DNA of 64,000 bases, from positions 124,001-188,000 of the forward strand of contig NZ_RCYU01000001.1 of the NCBI RefSeq assembly GCF_004166885.1, read 5' to 3'. The first letter of the stretch is position 1, and the number at the start of each line of letters is the position of its first letter. The position numbers and the translations under genes are program-made. The notes below the pieces were generated by a model, which ran no database searches, had not been told where the DNA came from, and was given only the letters and a program-made list of their open reading frames with translations. This document shows, piece after piece, positions 8,861 to 19,831 of this stretch. Source of the DNA: Streptococcus sp. bf_0095. Its GTDB lineage: Bacteria; Bacillota; Bacilli; Lactobacillales; Streptococcaceae.

Positions 8861-9108
8861 AATGCAAATAAACTGTTATTTTAAATAAATTAGCTAGATG
8901 ATTTTCAAAAAACAACTTATAATATTTTAGTCAATTAAGAAGATTAAAAACTTTCCGCTGTGAGAAAAGTGACTGTAAAAATTCGATTTCAGGCACTCGG
9001 GAGTTTTGAAACCTTAGGTTCAAAACTAAGTTATGGAACTTCGGAGAAGTTCGCTAACGTCCGTGCTCACCTAAGGAAAGTTTTTTAGAGGACTTTATTT
9101 TTAAATTG
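8861..9108 (-). repeat. 248-bp structured repeat element, family A copy 1
   Basis: A non-coding element, shown here in reverse orientation to copy 2 (20958-21206). Read on the minus strand its core runs from AAACTTTCCTTAGGTGAG to CTCACAGCGGAAAGTTT, so the core ends are inverted repeats (AAACTTTCC/GGAAAGTTT and TGAG/CTCA). Inside are a GAACTTC-TCC-GAAGTTC hairpin and a GTTTTGAA...TTCAAAAC hairpin. AT-rich arms outside the core match copy 2, including ATAAAGTC and AATCATCTA. No open reading frame of note. It may be a non-autonomous mobile element; mobility is inferred. Confidence 0.7.
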
Positions 9109-9137
9109 AAAGGAAGTTCTTTTGAACTTCCTTTTTT
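9109..9137. terminator. Terminator hairpin before the MBL gene (right copy flanking the element)
   Basis: AAA, GGAAGTTC (9112-9119), loop TTTT, GAACTTCC (9124-9131), six T. The stop of the convergent MBL-fold gene touches it, so it can end transcription from the minus strand too. Confidence 0.85.
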
Positions 9138-9777
9138 ATCGATTTCGAAAGAAGGGATTAAACATTTTTTCATGACCGATAGTGGTATCATTCCCATGTC
9201 CTGGGTATACTGCATAAGAGGATGGAAGAGTGAGCAATTGTGTCTCAATACTTTCAAGGAGTTGGGGACCGCTTCCTGTTGGCAAATCGGTCCGTCCAAT
9301 GGTTTCTCGGAAAAGAGCATCTCCTGTCAAGACAAGGTGGTCATCAGGAAAGACCAAGGAGACCCCTCCGATGGAATGTCCTGGTGTGTGAAGAACATAA
9401 AAATGGAAGTTCTTCAAATGATAATCTGTTCGGTATTCAAAATGCTCTTCGGCTGGCTGGCAGACCACATCCGTTAAATCAGAATGGCGGTCTAAACCAG
9501 AAAGATTGTCCACAGGACTTTGAAGCCAGGCTGCTTCATGAGCATCTACATAAACAGGTGGATGGCCATAAGTTTCCCGCACCTTCTCTAAACTCATGAT
9601 ATGGTCGTAGTGGGTATGGGTGAGGAGAATAGCAGCAATTGGTTTTGCGAGTTGATCGATGCGGCTGCGAATTTGTTCCCAAGCACTCCCAGGATCAACG
9701 ACGAGAAGATAGTCCTCGTTTTCAAGCAAGTAGGTGTTTTCATAAGCGATGGGATTGACAATGCGGTGGATTTTCAT
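9136..9777 (-). CDS. MBL-fold metallo-hydrolase, glyoxalase II-like
   Basis: A 213-residue metallo-beta-lactamase-fold protein. The zinc motif THTHYDH (about 53-59) is followed by HTPGHSIGG, GDALF and YPGHGNDT, the order of the glyoxalase II (YcbL-like) branch. It probably hydrolyses a thioester such as S-lactoylglutathione or a related metabolite in the cytosol; the true substrate is unknown. It starts at ATG 9777 (MKIHRIVNPIAYENTYLL). It is convergent with ftsX and divergent from dinG. Confidence 0.85.
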   Translation of the reverse strand: MKIHRIVNPIAYENTYLLENEDYLLVVDPGSAWEQIRSRIDQLAKPIAAILLTHTHYDHIMSLEKVRETYGHPPVYVDAHEAAWLQSPVDNLSGLDRHSDLTDVVCQPAEEHFEYRTDYHLKNFHFYVLHTPGHSIGGVSLVFPDDHLVLTGDALFRETIGRTDLPTGSGPQLLESIETQLLTLPSSYAVYPGHGNDTTIGHEKMFNPFFRNR

Positions 9778-9916
9778 AAGAGCTCCTTTCTCTATTAGTC
9801 TATCAAAAATATTGTAAAATAGCTGACTAAAACGCCTCTAGAAACCGAAGAATCGTCGCTTGGCTGGATTTGGTCCTTTCAATGTCATAAAATACCAAGC
9901 AAAGCGAGTCGGAAAA

Positions 9917-9925
9917 TGATATAAT
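9917..9925 (+). promoter_or_regulatory. Extended -10 promoter of dinG
   Basis: TGA-TATAAT (TATAAT at 9920-9925) lies only 10 bp before the dinG ATG, which implies a leader of a few bases at most. Confidence 0.6.
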
Positions 9926-9935
9926 TTTAAGTGCT

Positions 9936-12395
9936 ATGACAACGAATGTTAAAAGAAAATATGCTGTCGTGGACCTGGAAGCGACCAGTGCAAGCAGCAA
10001 TGCAAAAATTATTCAAATCGGGATTGTCATCATTCAAGATGGGCAGATTGTAGAGACCTATGAGACTTATGTCAACCCCCATGAGGAACTAGACGAACAT
10101 ATTCGCCAACTGACTGGGATTACCAATCAGCAACTAAAGAAGGCCCCTGACTTTTCACAGGTAGCCAGACAAGTATACGAACTGATTGAAGATGCTGTCT
10201 TTGTGGCTCATAATGTCAAATTTGATGCCAATCTCTTGGCAGAATCATTGTTTTGGGAAGGCTTTGAGCTCATAACCCCCCGGATCGATACGGTTGAATT
10301 GGCCCAAGTCTTTTTCCCAACCCTAGAAAGATATAATTTAAGTAGCCTGTGTGAAGAATTGGCGATTCCTCTAGACCATGCTCACTCAGCTATTTCTGAT
10401 GCGCAAGCAACCGCCCAGCTATTTCTTAAGCTTCGTGAAACGATTGCTTCCTTACCAAGAGAATTGGTTGAAACCTTGCTATCATTTTCTGATAATCTGA
10501 TTTACGAGTCGAGACTCTTGATAGAGGATGCATTCGAGGATGCGGGAGCTTTTCATAAAGAGGACTTGACATCTCACCATGGGATTTTTCTTCGTAAGCC
10601 TCTGATCAAAAGAGATGCCAAGAATTTTTCTGATCAGTTTGCTATTAATATCCAGTTAATGGGCATGGAACCCCGTCCCTTGCAGCAAGAGTTTGCCCAG
10701 TCAATTGAAGAAAGTCTTCAGTCTTCGAGAGAAGTAGCAACCTTTATCGAGGGACCTACTGGGATTGGAAAAACCTATGGCTACCTCCTTCCCTTACTAG
10801 CGCATACAAGGGACCAGATTGTTGTCAGTGTTCCAACCAAGGTTTTACAAGACCAAATCATGCAACAGGAAGCTAAGACGATTGAGGACGTTTTTCAGAC
10901 ATCTTTTCATAGCCTAAAGAGTCCTCAAAATTATCTAAAACTGGATGAGTTCTTTCGAATCTTGCATGAACCAGAGGAAAATCGCCTATGGAATCGGTTC
11001 AAAATGCAATTGCTAGTCTGGTTGACCCAAACAAGGACGGGTGATCTAAACGAAGTGGGACAGCTCCATCGTTACGGGAATTTTGTTCAACGAATCCGTC
11101 ATGATGGGAAACTATCAAAAAAATCTTTATTTTACACAGAAGATTTTTGGCATCTCGGTCAAGAAAAAGCCAAAATGAGTCGGGTCTTGCTCACCAATCA
11201 TGCCTATTTATTGACTCGATTAGAGGATGATCCTTCTCTAGTAGAAAATCGGACTCTAGTGGTGGATGAAGCACAAAAACTATATTTTTCATTGGAGCAG
11301 TTTTCAAGGGCTTCCTTATCCTTATCGGATTTCATGCTAGATCTGCAACGGGAGATTGAAATAGAAAAATCCTTGTTGAAACGACGGATCCTTGAAAGTC
11401 TCCAATTTGAATTGAATGCTCTACTCAAACATCTTGAATCGGGTAGCAGAAAGGTCGAACTAACACCGGAACAGGTGAAAAAAATTCGCCAGGATTTATC
11501 TGAACTAGATAGTCCAGTCTTGGCTGCATTAAAAACGGTCTTTGATCCTCGTTTTCAAATTTTTTGGATTGATCGTACACAAGAGAATCAGCATCCGATA
11601 ATTCGCTTGCAGTCTGGAAGAGAGGGCTTGGTTTCCCTTCAAGACTTTATTCCAACAACTACCAGACTTCTCTTGGTCTCAGCTACCTTATCCATTAGTA
11701 AAAAGGTCAATCTAGCCTCGATTTTAGGAATTGAGAATTACCAATTCATCGGGAAAGAACTGTCCTACCATCAAGGGCAAACCATCTTCATCGATCGAGA
11801 ATTTCCTGATTTGACCAATTTGACGCAAGAGGAATTAGCTGGCTCTTTAGCAAGCTATTTGGATGATCTAGCAGCTACTGGCTTGCCTCTCTTTGCCTTG
11901 TTCACTTCCAAGGACTTGCTTTTAGCAACTTCTCAGCTGATGACAGTGGGTCACCTGGCTCAGTATAAGAATGGTGAAGCAGCAACTATTAAACGCCGAT
12001 TTGATAGAGGGGAAGCTTCCGTCCTTTTAGGATCCGGTAGTTTTTGGGAAGGGGTCGATTTTGCCCAGCAAGCAAAAATCATTCAAGTCATTCCTCGCAT
12101 TCCTTTTGATAATCCAAGTGATTTCTTCGTGCAAAAACTGCACGAAACCTTGCGTCTAGAAGGGAAAAATCCTTTCTATGATTATAGTTTGCCACTAGCT
12201 ATCTTACGCATGAAGCAGGCTCTTGGACGCTCGAGTCGTTCGAGCGAGCAAGAATCTCTGGTCATTTTATTAGATCAACGCTTATTAAATCGCCAATATG
12301 GTTCGCAGATTCAAGCTAGTTTAGAGAAAATAGCTCCTCTTGTCATTGCTAAGACAGGAGAAGTAAAAGAAGTTGTTGAACAATTTAGGAGTTAA
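9936..12395 (+). CDS. dinG: DinG-family helicase with N-terminal DEDD 3'-5' exonuclease
   Basis: An 819-residue protein in two parts. Residues 1-170 form a DnaQ-like exonuclease (VVDLEATS at 11-18; later HNVKFDA and HSAISDAQAT). From about 240 comes an XPD/DinG-type superfamily 2 helicase, with Walker A GPTGIGKT (273-280), VVDEAQ (442-447) and GSGSFWEGVDF near 695. This fusion is the usual Firmicutes DinG. It acts on nucleic acids in replication or repair; whether it unwinds DNA in vivo is not shown here. No Shine-Dalgarno is visible and the -10 is very close. The YeiH-like gene starts 2 bp after the stop. Confidence 0.9.
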   Translation: MTTNVKRKYAVVDLEATSASSNAKIIQIGIVIIQDGQIVETYETYVNPHEELDEHIRQLTGITNQQLKKAPDFSQVARQVYELIEDAVFVAHNVKFDANLLAESLFWEGFELITPRIDTVELAQVFFPTLERYNLSSLCEELAIPLDHAHSAISDAQATAQLFLKLRETIASLPRELVETLLSFSDNLIYESRLLIEDAFEDAGAFHKEDLTSHHGIFLRKPLIKRDAKNFSDQFAINIQLMGMEPRPLQQEFAQSIEESLQSSREVATFIEGPTGIGKTYGYLLPLLAHTRDQIVVSVPTKVLQDQIMQQEAKTIEDVFQTSFHSLKSPQNYLKLDEFFRILHEPEENRLWNRFKMQLLVWLTQTRTGDLNEVGQLHRYGNFVQRIRHDGKLSKKSLFYTEDFWHLGQEKAKMSRVLLTNHAYLLTRLEDDPSLVENRTLVVDEAQKLYFSLEQFSRASLSLSDFMLDLQREIEIEKSLLKRRILESLQFELNALLKHLESGSRKVELTPEQVKKIRQDLSELDSPVLAALKTVFDPRFQIFWIDRTQENQHPIIRLQSGREGLVSLQDFIPTTTRLLLVSATLSISKKVNLASILGIENYQFIGKELSYHQGQTIFIDREFPDLTNLTQEELAGSLASYLDDLAATGLPLFALFTSKDLLLATSQLMTVGHLAQYKNGEAATIKRRFDRGEASVLLGSGSFWEGVDFAQQAKIIQVIPRIPFDNPSDFFVQKLHETLRLEGKNPFYDYSLPLAILRMKQALGRSSRSSEQESLVILLDQRLLNRQYGSQIQASLEKIAPLVIAKTGEVKEVVEQFRS

Positions 12396-12396
12396 C

Positions 12397-13404
12397 ATGA
12401 ATCAAAAACCCAATGGAACTCAGTATGTTCCCGGTGTCTTGCTAGCCGCTCTCACAGCAGGACTATCTATGGTGTTAGGAAAAGCAGTACCTATTCTTGG
12501 CTCTAGTCTCTTTGCTATCCTATGTGGGATCCTCTTGAATGCTAGTCAACTATTGCCTCAAAATAGCAGGCCGGGACTAGCCTATTCAGGGAAAAAACTC
12601 TTGCAATATTCCATTATCTTGATGGGCTTTACCATGTCTTTTCAAAAGGTGACTCAACTGGGACTATCTTCTTTGGTCATTAGTCTACCGACCATCAGTA
12701 TTGCCTTTCTCTCTGCTTTTGCAATGGGCTACCTCTTAAAAGCTCCAAAGATCTTAACTGCCTTGGTTGGAATGGGGACAGCTATTTGTGGAGGGTCTGC
12801 AATCGCGGCAGCCTCTCCCGTTCTAGAAGCTGATGAAAATGACATCGCTCTGTCCATGTCGACCATCTTTTTCTTTAATATCCTAGCGGTTTTCCTCTTT
12901 CCTTTCTTTGGTCACCTCCTTGCTATGACGGATCGGCAATTTGGTTTTTGGGCAGGAACAGCTATTAATGATACCTCATCTGTTGTAGCGGCCGCATTTT
13001 CCTATAGTAAAGCAGCGGGTGAAGTGGCTACGGTTGTGAAGTTGACCCGAGCTCTGATGATAATTCCTATCTGTTTTGGGATGTTGGGACTAAAACTTCT
13101 AGGACGGTCGAAACAGGATCGAGAAGGCAAGCAAGTGGCATTGAGTAAAATTGTTCCTTGGTTTATTTTTTACTTCCTTTTGGCTTCTTTAGTGACGTCC
13201 TTTGGCTGGTTTCCAAGTTCTTGGATTCCCTTCTGTAAATGGTTGTCACAATATTTGATGGCCATGGCCTTGGTTGGCATTGGAAGTCAAGTGTCTATTC
13301 AGGCCTTCCGTAAGCAGGGGGTGGCTCCTCTCCTCATCGGCCTTGTTGCCTGGGTAGCTGTATCCATTTCTAGTTTGCTACTTCAACACGTTTTAGGAAT
13401 CTAA
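12397..13404 (+). CDS. YeiH/UPF0324-family membrane protein
   Basis: A 335-residue polytopic protein of about ten membrane helices. It has the family's conserved blocks MGTAICGGSAIAA and WAGTAINDTSSVVAA. The start at 12397 follows TTAGGAG at 12386-12391 and directly abuts the dinG stop. UPF0324 members are annotated as putative sulfate exporters, mainly by relation to a taurine-metabolism gene; substrate here is unknown. Its place between dinG and rodA looks like simple operon packing. Confidence 0.8.
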   Translation: MNQKPNGTQYVPGVLLAALTAGLSMVLGKAVPILGSSLFAILCGILLNASQLLPQNSRPGLAYSGKKLLQYSIILMGFTMSFQKVTQLGLSSLVISLPTISIAFLSAFAMGYLLKAPKILTALVGMGTAICGGSAIAAASPVLEADENDIALSMSTIFFFNILAVFLFPFFGHLLAMTDRQFGFWAGTAINDTSSVVAAAFSYSKAAGEVATVVKLTRALMIIPICFGMLGLKLLGRSKQDREGKQVALSKIVPWFIFYFLLASLVTSFGWFPSSWIPFCKWLSQYLMAMALVGIGSQVSIQAFRKQGVAPLLIGLVAWVAVSISSLLLQHVLGI

Positions 13405-13420
13405 ATGAAAGGGAGATGAA

Positions 13421-14665
13421 ATGAAGAGACGTCAGTCTTTCAAACTTAGAGGAGATTTCTCCTTGATCACCACTGTTCTGTTATTATTGGCATTTGGAGT
13501 GGTGGCAGTCTACATTGCAGTTTCGAATGATTATCCTGACTTGGTTTGGTCAATTTTAGGCCAACAGGTTGCCTGGATTGTTTTAGGATGTATGATTAGT
13601 TTTGTCGTCATGCTCTTTAATACAGAATTTTTATGGAAAGTAACGCCCTATTTGTATGTCTTTGGCTTGGTCTTAATGGTCTTGCCCCTTTATTTTTACA
13701 ACCCAACCCTGGTTGCTTCGACCGGTTCTAAAAACTGGGTGGCTTACAAGGGGATCAGCCTTTTTCAGCCATCAGAGTTTATGAAAATTTCTTATATCTT
13801 GATGGTCTCTCGTGCGATTGTTCATTTTTTACGAAACAATAGGGAAGAAGATCGGACGCTAAAAAAAGACTTTTTTCTCATTCTCCAAATTGCTGCCTAT
13901 ACCATACCGGTCCTAGGGCTTCTAGCCTTTCAACATGATTTTGGAACCTCCTTGGTATTTATGGCTATCTTCTCAGGAGTAGTCCTTATTTCAGGGGTCT
14001 CTTGGAAAATCATTTTACCAGTCTTTTTGACCCTCGCAGGTGGAATTGCTCTCTTTTTGGCCGTCTTTCTATCCGACGGTGGGCGGGCCTTTCTCCATCA
14101 AACTCTGGGGATGCCCACCTATCAGATGAACCGCATTTTAGCCTGGTTGAATCCTTTTGATTATGCACAAACCATGACCTTCCAACAGGCTCAGGGACAG
14201 CTGGCCATTGCCAGCGGTGGTCTATTGGGGCAAGGTTTTAATGTATCTAATCTGTTGATCCCGGTCAGGGAGAGTGATATGATTTTTACGGTCATCGCGG
14301 AAGATTTTGGATTTGTAGGAGGACTGTGCCTCCTTCTCTTATACATGTTTCTAGTTTATAAGATGTTGCGCATTACCCTGAAATCTAATAATCAATTTTA
14401 CACCTATATCTCAACTGGTTTCATCATGATGCTGGTCTTCCACATATTTGAGAATATTGGGGCTGTAACGGGGATCTTGCCTCTCACTGGAATTCCCTTG
14501 CCATTTATCTCACAAGGAGGATCCGCTATTGTGAGTAACCTTATTGGGATTGGTTTATTATTATCCATGAGCCATCAAAATAGGGTGAGTGAAGAACGGA
14601 AAAAAGAAAGTCGACTATTGAGACAGAAACAATTGAGTCGACTACACGAGAAAGGAATAATTTGA
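13421..14665 (+). CDS. rodA: SEDS peptidoglycan glycosyltransferase RodA/FtsW family
   Basis: A 414-residue SEDS protein with ten expected membrane helices. Conserved pieces include FQPSEFMKI, FQHDFGTS, and the C-terminal GGSAIVSNLIGIGLLLSMSHQNR. SEDS proteins polymerise lipid II into glycan strands together with a class B PBP. The length and the gene order, away from a division cluster, favour RodA (elongation) over FtsW; the two can be hard to separate by eye. AAGGGAGATG provides the Shine-Dalgarno. The PfpI gene follows one base after the stop. Confidence 0.85.
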   Translation: MKRRQSFKLRGDFSLITTVLLLLAFGVVAVYIAVSNDYPDLVWSILGQQVAWIVLGCMISFVVMLFNTEFLWKVTPYLYVFGLVLMVLPLYFYNPTLVASTGSKNWVAYKGISLFQPSEFMKISYILMVSRAIVHFLRNNREEDRTLKKDFFLILQIAAYTIPVLGLLAFQHDFGTSLVFMAIFSGVVLISGVSWKIILPVFLTLAGGIALFLAVFLSDGGRAFLHQTLGMPTYQMNRILAWLNPFDYAQTMTFQQAQGQLAIASGGLLGQGFNVSNLLIPVRESDMIFTVIAEDFGFVGGLCLLLLYMFLVYKMLRITLKSNNQFYTYISTGFIMMLVFHIFENIGAVTGILPLTGIPLPFISQGGSAIVSNLIGIGLLLSMSHQNRVSEERKKESRLLRQKQLSRLHEKGII

Positions 14666-14666
14666 T

Positions 14667-15224
14667 ATGACAAAAGTAGCAGTGATGTTAGCAAATGGTT
14701 TCGAGGAAATCGAAGCCTTGACCGTTGTCGATGTTTTGCGAAGAGCAGCAATCGAGTGTTTGATGGTTGGATTTGATCCAGAAGTGACAGGTTCCCATGG
14801 GATCACAGTGAAGGTTGATGAGGTCTGGTCCGGTTCGTTGGATCATTTTGATGGCATTGTCCTTCCAGGAGGGATGCCGGGAGCAGCAAATCTACGCGAC
14901 CATGAGGGCTTGATTCAGTCTTTAAAAGAAGCCCATGAACAAGGAAAAAGTCTAGCAGCTATTTGTGCAGCTCCGATTGTCTTGGATCGCGCTGGACTAC
15001 TTGATGAAAAACGCTATACCTGCTATGATGGCTTTGAAAAAGAAATTGGAAGAGAGCATTATGTGAAAGAAGCAGTGGTCCAGGATGGTCACATTTTGAC
15101 CAGTCGGGGTCCTGCAACAGCACTTGCTTTTTCCTATGCCCTGGTCAACCATTTTGGGGGAGATGCCACAGCGTTGAGAGAAGGGATGCTCTATCAAGAT
15201 GTTTTTGGAACATCGGCCCCTTAG
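14667..15224 (+). CDS. DJ-1/PfpI (ThiJ) family protein
   Basis: A 185-residue DJ-1/PfpI-superfamily protein. GFEEIEALT (11-19) carries the conserved acidic residue and AAICAAP places the reactive cysteine at C100 on the nucleophile elbow. Family members include glyoxalase/deglycase-type enzymes and chaperones; streptococcal copies are often labelled thiazole-monophosphate biosynthesis protein, for which nothing here gives support. Cytosolic, no signal peptide. Last gene of the dinG-YeiH-rodA run. Confidence 0.85.
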   Translation: MTKVAVMLANGFEEIEALTVVDVLRRAAIECLMVGFDPEVTGSHGITVKVDEVWSGSLDHFDGIVLPGGMPGAANLRDHEGLIQSLKEAHEQGKSLAAICAAPIVLDRAGLLDEKRYTCYDGFEKEIGREHYVKEAVVQDGHILTSRGPATALAFSYALVNHFGGDATALREGMLYQDVFGTSAP

Positions 15225-15239
15225 TTGTTGAGAAGAAAA

Positions 15240-15273
15240 ATGAAGGTAGGAAAATTCCTGTCTTCATTTTTTT
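15240..15273 (+). terminator. Terminator after the PfpI gene
   Basis: ATGAAGGTAGG pairs with CCTGTCTTCAT (two wobble pairs) around AAAATT, followed by a T-run. Confidence 0.85.
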
Positions 15274-15387
15274 ATCGTCTAGATTTCTTAAAATATAAAT
15301 GCTTTTTGAATGAAAGTAAAATAGGTGGGAGATGACTGTAAAAAAACCGTGAAAACATTGACTTTACAAGCAATTTTTTGAAAAATA

Positions 15388-15396
15388 TGGTATAAT
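15388..15396 (+). promoter_or_regulatory. Extended -10 promoter of the HAD-gyrB operon
   Basis: TGG-TATAAT with TATAAT at 15391-15396; the ATG of the HAD gene follows after only 7 bp, which predicts a leaderless message. Confidence 0.65.
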
Positions 15397-15403
15397 TGAA
15401 GCT

Positions 15404-15967
15404 ATGGATTATCATGATTTTATATGGGATCTTGGTGGGACTTTATTGGACAATTATGAGACCTCTACAAAAGCTTTTGTAGCGACCTTACAGTATTTCC
15501 AAAGGGAGGCTGATCATGATTCTGTTTATGCAGCTTTAAAGGTTTCCACGGATTATGCTGTTCAGCAATTTGCCGCAGACCTTCCAGACTTTCTGGGAGA
15601 GTATAAACAGCGAGAGAAAGAAGCTCTTGAAATCCCCTGCTTATTCGAGGGGACTGAAGAGTTATTGCATCGTCTGACAGTGGTCGGAGCCCGTCATTTT
15701 TTGATTTCTCACCGTGACCATCATGTAGAGACCATCTTAGAAAAAACAGGGATTCGTCATTACTTTACAGAAGTTGTGACAGCTGATGATGGTTTTCCAC
15801 GTAAACCAGATCCTACGTCCATGTTGTATCTAAAAGACAAGTATGCGATTGAGTCTGGCTTGGTAATTGGAGATCGCCCGATCGATATCGAAGCTGGTCA
15901 GAGAGCTGGTATGGCGACCTATTTGTTTGACTCAATGGATCAATTAAGTGCCTATATTTTTAATTAG
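15404..15967 (+). CDS. HAD-superfamily hydrolase-like protein, atypical motif I
   Basis: A 187-residue HAD-like protein with an alpha-helical cap near 17-90. Motif I reads WDLGGTLLD: the nucleophile D is present, but the usual second Asp (DxD) is Gly. Motif II S is in FLISHRD, the motif III Lys in PRKPDPT, and motif IV is GDRPID. Most HAD phosphatases need the second Asp as acid/base, so activity may be altered; family members with other residues there exist. It sits 12 bp upstream of gyrB in the same operon, an arrangement seen in other streptococci. No Shine-Dalgarno. Confidence 0.8.
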   Translation: MDYHDFIWDLGGTLLDNYETSTKAFVATLQYFQREADHDSVYAALKVSTDYAVQQFAADLPDFLGEYKQREKEALEIPCLFEGTEELLHRLTVVGARHFLISHRDHHVETILEKTGIRHYFTEVVTADDGFPRKPDPTSMLYLKDKYAIESGLVIGDRPIDIEAGQRAGMATYLFDSMDQLSAYIFN

Positions 15968-17929
<1,962 letters not shown>

Positions 17930-17964
17930 AATTCTGCGATATTTGCCAATTATTCGAATATTTA

Positions 17965-17973
17965 TGATATAAT
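17965..17973 (+). promoter_or_regulatory. Extended -10 promoter of ezrA
   Basis: TGA-TATAAT with TATAAT at 17968-17973, 42 bp before the ezrA start. Confidence 0.6.
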
Positions 17974-18015
17974 AACTACGATTACTTTCAAGTAATTTAA
18001 TGAAGGAGTTTTTAT

Positions 18016-19740
18016 ATGTCTAGTGGACTAATTATTCTCATTATTGTCATTGGGGTCCTCTTGGTTTTAGGATATGTAGTGGCAGTCTTATTGAGAAAGC
18101 GTAACGAAGCCTTACTGGCATCTCTGGAAGAACGAAAAGAACAGTTGTATAACCTTCCGGTAAATGATGAAGTAGAAGAAGTGAAGAATATGCATTTGAT
18201 TGGTCAAAGTCAAGTTGCATTTCGTGAATGGAATCAAAAATGGGTGGACCTATCCCTCAATTCTTTTGCTGATATCGAGAACAACCTCTTTGAAGCAGAA
18301 GGCTACAACAATTCTTTCCGCTTTTTAAAAGCCAAGCAAGCAATTGGAAATATTGAGAGTCAGGTTCAATTGATTGATGAAGATATCAAGGCCATCCGTC
18401 AAGCTTTATCTGAATTAAAAGAAAAAGAAGAAAAGAATAGCGGTCGGGTTGTTCATGCCTTGGATATGTTTGAAAACTTGCAAAGACAAGTAGCTTCTGA
18501 TCCAGACGCATACGGCCCAGCACTTCCCGAAATCGAGAAGCAAGCTGAAAATATTCAAGTTGAGTTTTCAAAATTTGTAACCTTGAATTCATCAGGTGAC
18601 CCTGTTGAAGCTGCAGAAATTTTGGATACGGCTGAAAACCACATTGTAGCCTTGACGCATATTGTTGAAAAAGTTCCTGCAATTGTGAAGGATGTCCAAA
18701 CAACTCTTCCTGATCAATTGGAAGATTTGGAAGCTGGTCATCGCAAACTATTGGAGTCTGGTTATCATTTTACAGAGACCGATTTGGAAGCACGTTTCCA
18801 ACAATTGCATGCAGCTTTGAAAGCCAACCTACAAAATGTTGCTGCTCTTGAATTAGATAATGCGCTCTATGAAAATGAGCAGATTCAAGAAGAAATCAAC
18901 GCCTTGTATGATATTTTCACTCGTGAAATTGAATCACACAAAGTTGTTGAAAAATTGGTCAAAGCCTTACCAGGTTACCTTGCCCATGCGAAGGAAAATA
19001 ACAAGCGTTTAGCAGAAGAAGTTGAACGTCTCAGCAAAACATTTGAAAGCAAAGAACTCAAGGAAAATCATTTGAAAGAGTTAGAAGCTGAATTAACAGC
19101 TCAAGAGCTCGTTGTAGAAGATGCCTTGAAGGATACATCTGAAACTCAAAAAGCCTACTCTATCCTTCAAGAAGAGTTAGAAGCGATTGAAGAACGTTTG
19201 AAAGAGATTGAAGATGATCAAATTGCATTGAGCGAAACCTTGTCTAAGATTGAGAAAGACGACACCAATGCTCGTCAAAAGGTAAATATCTACGCCAACC
19301 GTTTACATGCCATTAAGCGTTACATGGATAAGCGTAACTTACCTGGAATCCCTCAATCCTTCCTAACTATCTTCTTCACTGCAAGTGATAACACAGAAGC
19401 TCTCTTGGCTGAGTTAGAAGGTCGTCGTGTCAATATTGAAAACGCCAACCGTCTCCTGGATATTTTGACCAACGATATGACAGAGTTAGAGGAAGAAACC
19501 TACAAATTAGTACAATATGCTACTCTAACAGAGCAGTTGCTTCAATACTCAAATCGCTATCGTTCATTCGACGATCATGTTCAAGCAGCGTTTGATGAAG
19601 CCTTGTACATCTTTGAAAAAGAGTATGACTATCCTGCTTCATTCAAAGTCATTTCAGAAGCATTGGAAACAGTAGAACCAGGAGTAACAGAGAGATTTGT
19701 TACCTCATTTGAAAAAACAAGAGAATCCATCCGATTCTAA
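18016..19740 (+). CDS. ezrA: Septation ring formation regulator EzrA
   Basis: A 574-residue protein with one N-terminal membrane anchor ([20 protein letters not shown]) followed by almost continuous coiled coil: spectrin-like repeats rich in Glu, Leu and Lys. This is the EzrA layout and length. EzrA binds FtsZ at the membrane and shapes the division ring (established knowledge). AAGGAG lies 7 bp before the ATG. It has its own promoter and terminator. Confidence 0.95.
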   Translation: MSSGLIILIIVIGVLLVLGYVVAVLLRKRNEALLASLEERKEQLYNLPVNDEVEEVKNMHLIGQSQVAFREWNQKWVDLSLNSFADIENNLFEAEGYNNSFRFLKAKQAIGNIESQVQLIDEDIKAIRQALSELKEKEEKNSGRVVHALDMFENLQRQVASDPDAYGPALPEIEKQAENIQVEFSKFVTLNSSGDPVEAAEILDTAENHIVALTHIVEKVPAIVKDVQTTLPDQLEDLEAGHRKLLESGYHFTETDLEARFQQLHAALKANLQNVAALELDNALYENEQIQEEINALYDIFTREIESHKVVEKLVKALPGYLAHAKENNKRLAEEVERLSKTFESKELKENHLKELEAELTAQELVVEDALKDTSETQKAYSILQEELEAIEERLKEIEDDQIALSETLSKIEKDDTNARQKVNIYANRLHAIKRYMDKRNLPGIPQSFLTIFFTASDNTEALLAELEGRRVNIENANRLLDILTNDMTELEEETYKLVQYATLTEQLLQYSNRYRSFDDHVQAAFDEALYIFEKEYDYPASFKVISEALETVEPGVTERFVTSFEKTRESIRF

Positions 19741-19744
19741 TCCA

Positions 19745-19779
19745 AAACATCCAGGAGAACATTCCTGGATGTTTTTTTA
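19745..19779 (+). terminator. Terminator after ezrA
   Basis: AACATCCAGGA pairs with TCCTGGATGTT, followed by a T-run. Confidence 0.9.
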
Positions 19780-19831
19780 TGGAAATGAAGCTGTGATGGG
19801 AAAGGGAAGGATAGAAAAAGGAGATGAGTCC

